A stretch of DNA of 64,000 bases from Adiantum capillus-veneris. Taxonomy: Eukaryota > Streptophyta > Polypodiopsida > Polypodiales > Pteridaceae. The stretch covers positions 15,245,978-15,309,977 of the forward strand of contig CM043961.1 of assembly GCA_014529385.2 (NCBI GenBank), written 5' to 3'. The position numbers and the translations under genes were made by a program. The notes beneath the pieces were generated by a model. The model was not told the DNA's origin, searched no databases, and worked only from the letters and a program-made list of their open reading frames with translations. This document shows, in pieces, positions 53,549-62,307 of this stretch; position 1 is the first letter of the stretch, and every line of letters starts with the position of its first letter.

Positions 53549-55094
53549 TGATGGGGGCTTTTCACAAGCCAAGCTCCCATACCCCTCTTCTCTCATCCCC
53601 ACCCCATGAAAACTCCCTCTTAGGGAGGGAGTGATAAAAGGCATTGGAAAAAGTAAGAAAAAAATAAAGTATGATTATGTAAATATATAAGAAAGGTAAA
53701 ATAGGCCACCTCATGCCTGCGGGTAGCCCATCCCCACCTTGCCTCTTTTTTCTTCACTGTTGCCCCGCCGGGTGTCCCTTTTCCTCTCCTCCACTCAAAA
53801 AGTCAACCCCCCCTCTCTTCCCCTTGTCCTTTCTCCTTTCTCTCTCCCCTCAAGCTACCCCACCTCTCACCAATAATGCATTCTAACTCACCAATAATGC
53901 ACCCTAACTCACATGCAAACTTACCCTATCTTCCAAAATAGTATACCCCTCCCCCCCTTTCTCTCTCCTATCATATCCCATGACCCAAATACCCCCCCCC
54001 TCTCTCTAAAGGGCGCCATGTCTCTTGTCTTGTAGCTAAATAACCTCCCCCACACTCACACACACTCAGTTTCACTAAAAAAGGTGCCCACAGACCCATC
54101 CCCACCGAGTGGTTACCTGATTTTTCTTGTGTTCACACACATCTGCACACAGATTCACCTCTGAACACACTCCTCTCTCACCCCTCTTGTAATTACTTTA
54201 TTCTCCATGTCACCTCTCACTTGTTTTCATCAACCCATCTCTCTCTCTTAGTCTCTCTCTCATGAGACTGCTGTTCTGGCACATATACACACAGCCAGAC
54301 AAGTGGGGCCCACAGTCACATGGCCTATGTAGATAATGATTTCTTCATTTCTAAATTCTAGAATTTCTCCCCCCTCCTCCCCTATATAAAGAGGGGTCAC
54401 CATCACACAAAAACACACAACATCACCAAAGAACACACTATGCACTGTGTGTGCCTAGTGCACACACACACACCCACACCATCACCATCACCGCAATCAC
54501 CATGCTCGTCTTGAGCATGACCTCTACACCCTTGGCTATGGAAGATGAAGGGCAAACTAAATGAAGGATGATGGCCATAACCCTCGTGCGAGTCTTCGCC
54601 ATCAACTCCCACCTATCCTCCATGTGCTCTACCACTCTCTCCCTTCTCATTTCCCTACCCTATGCTCCCCATTTCATCGCCTAATTCTCTAAATAAAGCT
54701 TGAGGTTTTGTGAGTATGTTTTCTTGCAATGTTTTGCCCATGTGAGGTGTGCGGAATCGCCACCTAGTCTTGTGTTTTGGAGTGAGCTTGTGTATGTGTG
54801 AAGGGTGTGCGGATTCGCCATCCTTTTGTGATGCCTAAGTACTAAGCCGCTATACTCTCACTCTCTCTCACTCTCACTCTCACTTGATCTCATTCCCTTT
54901 CCTTTTCATCATTACTCCCAAGCATCCATCTCTCTTGGATTAAAACTTTGTTATGGTGGTGTGTTGTTTGCGTCCTAGCCGCTGAAGCTAGGTGGTGCCC
55001 CCTATTTTCTTTACCATGACAGGCTCGAGGCGCGCCATTGGGTCCCCGGTGTTTTAGAGGCCGTCGGGGTTCGGGGTTCGCTTTCCTCCCGTCA
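53549..55094 (+). repeat. LTR-6 5' LTR
   Basis: The left end is placed at TGATGGGGGC, where LTR-2 gag similarity stops; the right end CCCGTCA lies just before the primer site. TATATAAA at 54383-54390, AATAAA at 54692-54697, CCTAG/CTAGG stem then TGGTGCCCCC at 54974-55002. C-rich and CT-rich throughout U3. The left boundary lacks a second copy for proof. Confidence 0.7.
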
Positions 55095-55096
55095 TT

Positions 55097-55114
55097 TGGT
55101 GCCCCCACGGAGGA
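55097..55114 (+). promoter_or_regulatory. LTR-6 primer binding site
   Basis: TGGTGCCCCCACGGAGGA, three bases from the LTR end (55094 then TT). One difference from the LTR-5 site. Confidence 0.7.
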
Positions 55115-55167
55115 TCTTTTCATGAAACCCTTCAGTTTACAAGACTGAAACCCTTAAAATATTGTGA

Positions 55168-55431
55168 ATGGATGAATGGCTAGCAGGATTTGCTAATTGG
55201 ACGACAGAAGAAGAAGAGCTCCAAGCACAACTAGACGAACTTCGCATCTCCATCGAAGCTCGAGTGCCAGGCGTAACGGTAATCGATTTGCAGTGGGAGA
55301 GTCAACCAACACGCCAAACCCAGTGGATATACATAGGCCAAGTGCCAAGAAGAAGAAGGAGAAGGTCGAAACCATGTCCGCAACCTACAACCAACCCACA
55401 ACAACAAAATGGAAGGAGCTCTACACAATAG
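55168..55431 (+). CDS. LTR-6 leader ORF a, 87 codons, unknown
   Basis: True ATG at 55168. Acidic coiled N-terminus (TTEEEELQAQLDELRISIEA) and basic C-terminus (VPRRRRRRSKPCPQPTTNPQ). No counterpart found in LTR-5 and no domain recognised. Overlapping frames are also open, so the coding call is weak. Confidence 0.35.
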   Translation: MDEWLAGFANWTTEEEELQAQLDELRISIEARVPGVTVIDLQWESQPTRQTQWIYIGQVPRRRRRRSKPCPQPTTNPQQQNGRSSTQ

Positions 55432-55633
55432 AGAATCAACACTATTCTACTTTGAGAATCGGGTAACTCAAGTCACCGAGGTAATTATCACAGTCAGTTT
55501 TCAAGTCGCACCTGATGCTGCAGCACAGATAACGGAAGCATTGGCTCACACTCTCACTAGCGAAACTAGGGATCTATTGAGTTTGTTTCAGGAAACAACA
55601 CCACCCTCTCCCACAAGCTTGGACAGTGACTAA
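55409..55633 (+). CDS. LTR-6 leader ORF b, 74 codons
   Basis: ATG 55409, overlapping ORF a by 23 bp. The central segment TEVIITVSFQVAPDAAAQI is weakly reminiscent of the start of the LTR-5 small ORFs, but the characteristic LPL block is absent. Uncertain. Confidence 0.35.
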   Translation: MEGALHNRESTLFYFENRVTQVTEVIITVSFQVAPDAAAQITEALAHTLTSETRDLLSLFQETTPPSPTSLDSD

Positions 55634-55650
55634 GCACCTCTAAGCTTCAC

Positions 55651-55869
55651 ATGAATCAGTACAACCTACCTCAAGACAGATCACACATACCAACACATGT
55701 ACGCTCAATCAAGGTAATACTGGATTTGAAGGCTCACTACCAGCACGTCATTGACACCATGCTGGGTGGGGAGCGATTTTTTGAGGTTCTGGCATCAGAT
55801 CAACCATTTGTCCTACCTTTGGTACAAGGCAATGTACCGTTTGAAGTTTTAATCTATGTCCTAGTATAA
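55651..55869 (+). CDS. LTR-6 leader small ORF, homologue of the LTR-5 small ORFs
   Basis: ATG 55651, 72 codons. The C-terminal 54 residues align without gaps to both LTR-5 small ORFs: central GG, (F)EVLAS, FVLPLV, FEVLIYVLV. It sits 84 bp before the gag ATG, the same distance as in LTR-5 (85 bp), but in a different frame from gag. Conservation of length, position and C-terminal end across two families suggests a real product. Confidence 0.7.
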   Translation: MNQYNLPQDRSHIPTHVRSIKVILDLKAHYQHVIDTMLGGERFFEVLASDQPFVLPLVQGNVPFEVLIYVLV

Positions 55870-55952
55870 GAGGGTATACACGCCTCCTTGTAAAGAAGAA
55901 AAAAACTTTTGCAAGTTAAGCAGTGTGTCTTTCTAGCTCTCTCTCAGTAATC

Positions 55953-57650
55953 ATGGCAAGTGTAGCATTTCCAACATTTAAAGGAAAGAAGGGGGAGGAT
56001 TTGGTAACAGACTTCCTAGATGACTTTGAAGTAGCATGTGTAGTGAGCAACAAAGATACGGATGAATCCCGGGTTAGAATCTTTAAGCATCTCATGAATC
56101 TAGAAGCTAGATCATGGTACAATGCACTTCCACAAGCAACCAAGGATGACTGGGAACCCTTAAAAACCGCTTTTAAGAGGCGCTTTGGGGGAGGTACCAC
56201 TTCAGAAAAGTTGTGGGACAAGTTGAGAGACTTGAAGCAGGAGGGTCTTTTAGAATATGCCACCTATGAGTCCAAATTTGTGGATTTGTGGGAACGGTGG
56301 GTTGAGTCACGGGCAAGGGGGGAAGCTGCACCCGATTTCCTAAAAAAAGATCGGTTCACGCATGGCTTATGGCCGCTTCTCAAGGAGAAGGTGAAAGGTA
56401 GATTCCCGGCTACGTACGAGTTAGCCGTTGAGATTGCTCGCCTTAAGGACAAGAAGCTGCGAATGAAAGCCAAAGAAACCGAGTCAACAGAATCACGAAC
56501 ATCGCGTCGACCAGCAACTACGACAACCACCATTCCACCACCACCACCGGCTGTTGGGGTAAGAGATGACCAACAAGATATGTTGGCCCATATTACTGAC
56601 CAACTGCAGAATTTGTCTGTCCACTTAATACAACAAGGGAGGAGTCAAGAAAGAGATCAAGACCCTGGAAGAGCACGACGACAAAACAGGGAGTATCATT
56701 GCTACAACTGCGGAGAAGACGGTCACGGTATGTACTACTGTCCCAAACCACGACAAAACTATAATAGAGGAGGTAGGAGGAACCAATTGTCACCCCCTAG
56801 AGAAAGAACACCCCCACCCCGAGCACCACCCCCACCAACACAAATTCTACGTCCACCCCAGACACCACTACAAGCATCCATTCCACCTCTTCCACCAGCC
56901 CCACCACCTGATCGCCTTGTAAACATCATAAGGCTAGAAGAGAAAGGAAAAGCCGTAGTAGTGGATCCACCCAGAGCAAAGGAGAGGGACAAGGGTAAGG
57001 AGAAGGTAACCTTTTTAGAACCACTTGAGGCCACGAGTGTGAAAAGAGCTAGGAGGGAGAAGGCTACACAATCAGATGATGAGAGAAGCATGAGAGGAGA
57101 AACTAGCAAGAGGCCATCCAGGCCACGACGGAAATTGGGCATCACCGACTTCCAGCTAGGGGAAAGTTCTAAGCCCTATGATCTAACATTGGATGTGGCA
57201 GAGCAAGGACCAAAGATTACATGGCCACAGCTACTACATCTTGCACCAAAAGTAAGGCGACAATGGTCTAAAATGGTAAGTACAAGACGCTCCAAAACAA
57301 AGGTAGCCGGAGCAATTTCGGGATGCAACATGGATGACATCCTTCCAATTGTCGACGTAAACATAAAAGGAAAGAGGGTTGGAAACACCTACATTGATGG
57401 AGGTGAACAAATCTGTGTAATGAGCGAAGCTATGATGCTTCGATTAGGGCTCGAGGTTGACATGCCTTCTCCATGCAAGGCAAAGATGGAAAACAACGCA
57501 AACGTAAAGTGTGTGGGTGTGGTAAGTGCCGTGAAAATCAAAGCTTTCAACACTGAGGTAGAGGTAGATGTTTTTGTAATGCCTACTAAGGGGGAGGTCT
57601 ATCCATTAATTTTGGGAAGTCCATGGTTGATGGCCATGAAGAAAAAATAG
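55953..57650 (+). pseudogene. LTR-6 gag and protease
   Basis: ATG 55953 (MASVAFPTFKGKKGED). Capsid part (EARSWYNALPQATKDDW, FKRRFGGG, YESKFVDLWERW), one zinc knuckle CYNCGEDGHGMYYC, Pro-rich linker, a WPQLLHLAPKVRRQW segment as in LTR-5, then protease YIDGGEQICVMSE with PLILGSPWLM. The active site is DGGE, so the usual Ala is also replaced. TAG 57648-57650 stands where LTR-5 has Gln. The same frame continues into RT. Confidence 0.9.
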
Positions 57651-60288
57651 GACTGGGGTACTGGCCTTCTACGCATGACCGGTAAGAAAGGGGAGACAAT
57701 CTACTACGACATGAGGATTGGCAAGCAGAAGCAAATGAATCTGGAAACATCGGCAGATGAAACCACTAGCGAATCTTCATGTTCTGAGGAGGAGACCACA
57801 TCCACCGACGAAAGTGACAGTTCCATTGATGTGATGGGTATCATTATGAAGGATCCACAAAGGGTAAGCACAACTGGTGATCCATCACCAAAAGGGCAAC
57901 CCAATGAAGAAGAGAGCAAATCACCTGGCCTAGGAGGAAGTAGGTTGAAGGGTATGTTGTCTACGGAATTAACACTTGAGGAGAAAGATAGTTTTTTGCA
58001 AATGTTGATGGGATTTCCTAACCTGTTCATTGACAACTATGAAAGAATCACAGGCATTACAGTGGTGGAACATCATATTAAGCTGAAGGAAGGGGTAAAA
58101 CCAGTTTTGCAAAAGCTACGACGACTGGGGGTCATACAAGAAAAGGCACTCTTGGCCGAGGTAAGGAAATTGCTGGAGGCGGGATTCATCTATCCTGTAG
58201 AAAACTCAGAATGGGTGTCACCCGTAGTGGTGACGCCTAAAAAGAATGGTAAGTGGAGGGTCTGTGTTGACTACAAACCACTAAATGCAGCTACAAAGAG
58301 AGACCACTTTCCTCTCCCTTTCTTGGATGAAATTCTGAATGAAGTAGCGGGTTTTGAATGCTATACCGTCTGTGATGGTTATTCTGGATACTTTCAAATA
58401 CGCATAGCCTTGGAAGATCAGCTAAAAACCACTTTTATCACGCCATGGGGTTGTTTTGCATACAGGGTTATGCCATTTGGTCTCACAAATGCACCTGCCA
58501 CATTCCAAAGATATGTCACATATGTTTTTCAACCGTTCTTTGGAACATCCATAAGAGTGTTCATTGATGATTTTTGTATATATAGCTCCCGTATTTCACA
58601 TTTAGAAAAGGTAACTGAAGGTTTGGCCAGGTTACAGAGCCTAGGTGGGCAATTAAATGTGGATAAATGCCACATTGGGGAGAGTAAAGTCATTCTACTA
58701 GGCCATGAAATTTCAGCAAAAGGTATCAACGCCGACCCAAGTAAGGTGTCCGCACTCATAGCCCTACCTTCACCAACAACCGCACGTCAACTGGTCTCTT
58801 TTCTACAGAAGGTGAGGTACTTAAGTAGATTCATACATCTACTATCACAACTTGTTCTACCACTGCAACAACTCACTCAAAGATCAACTTTCACTTGGGA
58901 CGAGGAAAGCGAACATCACTACAACAAGGTAAAGGAGGTCTTAGCCACTCTGCCAACTATCTCACCACCTAAGTGGGATGAAAAATTTTATGTCACCTCA
59001 AGTGTTGGTGATGACTCATTGAGGGGTGTGCTACTCCAAAAGGATACGACGACATCTTTCATGAGGCCAATCTACTTCTCTAGTCGAATGATGACAGCAG
59101 GAGAGAAAGGTTTCACCCATGTGGAACACTTAGTCCTAGCTCTTAGATTTGCAACTACAAAGTTTAGGTCATATTTGCTGCCTAAGAAATTTGTGATTCT
59201 AACCACGGATGAAATATTTCCCTATGTTGTACAACACATGGATGTGTCTGCTAGAATTACTAAATGGCTAGTTCGTCTGCAAGAGTTTGACTACACGGTA
59301 CAGGTAGAAAGCACGACAAGGGCAAGTTTGGGGGGACTCATGACCTACCAAGTCTTTGAAAGGAAGGAGAAGAAATCTAAGGAAGGAGAAGTCCGATTAC
59401 CTCCAGTACCACCGATGGTAGAAGGAGCATACTCTCTCTACCTTGATGGAGCCTACAAGCGAGCATCCGACAAAGCAGCTGCAGGCATAGTGGTCTTTGA
59501 TGACAAAGGGACAAAGGTATTTTCGTTGGGCCAATTGTTAGATTCACATTCTAACAATGAAGCTGAGTATGCAGCACTAACCAAGGGTCTACAATGGTGC
59601 GTCTCGCAAGGTGTACAACGCCTTAATGTATTTGGGAATGCTCTACTTCTGGTAAGGCAAGTAAATGGAGCATGGACATGCAAGAATCCTAGTTTAAGGA
59701 CTCACTTAAGTGGTGTAAAAACCTTGTTGGGTAAGTTTGAAGAAGTTCAAATACACCATATCCCAAGGGCTCAAAACCAAGAAGCAGATGCCCTAGCAAG
59801 TGAAAGACTACAGGAAGTGGTGGTTGGAGCAATAAAACTAAAGCTCCCTCTATTTCAAGGCAGTGATGCCTTGCCTGACATCATGCATTTTTTGGAAACA
59901 GGGGAATGCCCATCAGATTTAACAAAGGGACAGAAGCAATGGCTGACGCGGAAGGCCACAAGGTATCGACTCATCAATGACGGTTTGTACTGTAAGGGTA
60001 AGGACCAAATACTCAGGAAGGTCCCTCTCTCTCAGGAAATCACGGGAGTAATTGCTAGCTGTCACGACGGGGTTTGTGGTGGTCACTTTTCCCTAAACAT
60101 AACAAGTAGGAAAATCTTGCAGGCAAGCTTCATATGGCCTAGCCTCAACCGTGATGTACACCACTGGTGCAAAACATGTAAGTTGTGTCAAAAGGCCGGC
60201 ACTAGGTCACTTATGCCTGAACCACAGACACCTATTCTCTCATATGGCCCATTTGAAAAATGGGGTATCGATGCCATTGGGCCATTAC
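57651..60288 (+). pseudogene. LTR-6 RT, degenerate RNase H, second RNase H, integrase N-terminus
   Basis: RT has ENSEWVSPVVVTPKKNGKW, VCDGYSGYFQI, FGLTNAPATFQRY and FIDD. The first RNase H has VTSSVGDD in place of the Asp-containing motif. The second keeps YLDGAY, NNEAEY and EADALAS, but the third acidic site reads FGNALLLV (Asn for the Asp of LTR-5). The integrase zinc domain (HDGVCGGHF...CKLCQ) and core start FEKWGIDAIGPL are intact until TIR-2 interrupts at 60289. Confidence 0.92.
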
Positions 60289-60641
60289 ATTAGGAAATTT
60301 CAGAGGTCATTTGGAGGGCCATATGAAGAGAGAGAAAAATAGAGCGCGTCCAATGAGCATGAAGGCTACGTTACGTAGGAAAGTACGTGGAAAGACTCAA
60401 AAAATAGGAAAATAGCATAAAACTTTCACGAAACTAGGATTGTAGCATAGTAATTTCCTTCCTTTTACCGAGCTTTTAGGTGCTTGCGTGTGGTCCCACT
60501 TCTAATATTCTCTTATGGTCATTAACGTACTGGAGGGTGACCATTAAGCCCGCACAAGATATTGGAATTCTAAAACACTTTCCCTCCATTAGAATGCTTT
60601 CAAAGTGAATCTCCCTCCACTAAAGCTTTTCTCTGAGAGTT
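60289..60641 (+). repeat. TIR-2 left terminal region
   Basis: The outer ~100 bp are homologous to both ends of the foldback element. The remainder up to the first ATG (60642) is AT-rich, with no TATA box that I would defend. It presumably includes the promoter of the plus-strand gene. Confidence 0.6.
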
Positions 60642-62067
60642 ATGGCGTCCACGTCTTCTCGCCCAAGAGCCTCCAGGTGTTTACTGTCTATCACACCAAC
60701 AACCAACAACCAACAACGGCACTTTGCCTAGAAGGCCAAGTAGTAGCATATCCTCAACTACAATACCAGCTTCAATAAGTGCAGAGAACCAATGGGTTGG
60801 ACAAAGGATAAACAAAGGTTCATGGGTCCTCATGCAACCAAGAAGACCCAAGAGGTCTAGTGGTATCAACGTTTACCGCTCAGCATGGAAGGCCAGGGTG
60901 TTGGATTTCAAAGTTGAAATCGGCAAAAGATCTGTAAAGGAAGTTCTTGTTCAGCATGTGTTTACCCATCCAGAGGTGATAGCAAACGGTGGAAATGTAT
61001 CAGATATACATCAACCACGTTGCAATTGTAAGTACTCGACATGTGAACTTACTGATACTCTCATTATAACTTTTCTTATATATTTTGCAATGTTTCTCCC
61101 GCTTGTTATGAGTAATGTCTCCACTCTTCACAGCTCAATTACATTAGATTTGTCATTTGTACTTATTGATACTCTTAGTTTAACTCTTCTTATATATATT
61201 GCAGATGTTTATCCCTCTTCTTATGAGCAATGGGAACCTGTGGAGTGCATAATAGGCCTCTTCCATGTTGTACATGCCCACATTGGTTCTCTACAGTACT
61301 CAAAGAGGAGCAGCAAAAGACTGGCTGATGAGGGAATCTTTTTTTATGAACACTTTTACCAACTCAGCTCAGGGAATAAGAATGGCATGTTGGTGAAAGT
61401 GCCTCTACCAACCGATTGGAACACTGTGGACTGGCCAGTTCCCGAGGAAACAATGGTGGAGGCAATGCGAAGTAAGCTATTCAAGGATATACAAAGGTCT
61501 CTACGTAGCTCTATTCCTACCAAACTGGTTAGAATTGCAAACTTTTGTCCTGTTGCACTCTTCATAGAGCTGTTTCATAGCTACAACATCAGAGTTACAA
61601 AAACTATGTTCATGTGCAAGTCATTTCAGCAGTCATCCTGTGACAAACTTCTTGACAAAGGATGGTATGCAAAAGAAGAGATTGGTTTACGGTGCGAGGT
61701 CGCGCTTGATACTCTAGTTGTCAAGTACATGATTGCAAGCCAATCACTGTTACTCTCACTTTGGTATATGAGATCACAAATGCTAAACGGTAAGTACATT
61801 CCTATGGACTAGGTTTCTGCAAGTTTGGAAGATAATCCTACTGTGGATGTGGAAGTGATTGATAAAGAGCATGGCCTACTATTTGTGGTTACAATAAGGG
61901 AGCTATGCAGTCTTCAGCATTTGCGAAATGACATCATTGAAGAGTCAATGGACAAGGACCTATCAGATTTTTCCTTTTTCTTAGCTGGCCGTAAGGTGAT
62001 GCGGCGAAGGGAAAAAGATATTTTGTGCAAAGAGTTGGATGGTCGGGTTGAAGTAGTGTCAATGTAA
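60642..62067 (+). CDS. TIR-2 plus-strand gene, unknown, one clear intron
   Basis: An ATG at 60642 opens 29 codons to a TAG; the main frame is one base out of register and is open from 60637, so a small indel or an extra intron near the start is likely. The main frame reads GQRINKGSWVLMQPRRPKR, WKARVLDFKVEIGKRSVKEV. An intron lies at 61028-61204 (GTAAGT...TATTGCAG, 177 nt, in frame). Then VYPSSYEQWEPVECIIGLFH, LVRIANFCPVALFIELFHS and a TAG at 61810-61812 in the same frame as a final segment (LLFVVTIRELCSLQHLRNDI, FSFFLAGRKVM) of ubiquitin-like appearance. A 33-nt GT...AG span covers the TAG, but that is very short for an intron. I do not recognise the family; it is not an obvious transposase. 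Confidence 0.5.
61028..61204 (+). other. Intron of TIR-2 plus-strand gene with internal 114-bp duplication
   Basis: CTTACTGATACTC at 61048 recurs as CTTATTGATACTC at 61162. The copies continue through TATATATTTTGCAATG (first) and TATATATATTGCAGATG (second), then GTT and TTATGAG(T/C)AATG. The duplicated unit thus spans the old intron end and exon start. The first copy has CAA where the acceptor CAG would be. Confidence 0.7.
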
Positions 62068-62186
62068 CAGATATTCTTGTGAACCCAAGTGTATACAAAT
62101 GACTTTCAAGACATGAAGTTTATTGATCTCATTTTTCAATTGTGCCCTGTGAAAAAGTGTGCTTGAAATACATTTCTTTACCACGT

Positions 62187-62280
<94 letters not shown>

Positions 62281-62307
62281 AGACAAGACAAAGACATGAT
62301 AGAAGAA
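62068..62307. repeat. Intergenic TC/TA compound microsatellite
   Basis: (TC)n at about 62190-62230 runs directly into (TA)n at 62231-62277. It lies between the convergent 3' ends of the two TIR-2 genes. AAATAAAG-type poly(A) signals are not obvious. Confidence 0.85.

Larger units (their letters stand above)
53549..60288 (+). mobile_element. LTR-6: plus-strand Ty3/Gypsy element of Tat type, 3' part lost at TIR-2
   Basis: 5' LTR 53549-55094, same primer site as LTR-5, leader with small ORFs, and a gag-pol frame that runs 4.3 kb with one stop before being cut in integrase by TIR-2 at 60289. Dual RNase H places it with LTR-5 in the Tat lineage. The left target copy would be CTTAG (53544-53548). 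The rest of integrase and the 3' LTR should lie beyond the TIR-2 right end, outside the window. It is the least decayed coding element here. Confidence 0.85.
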
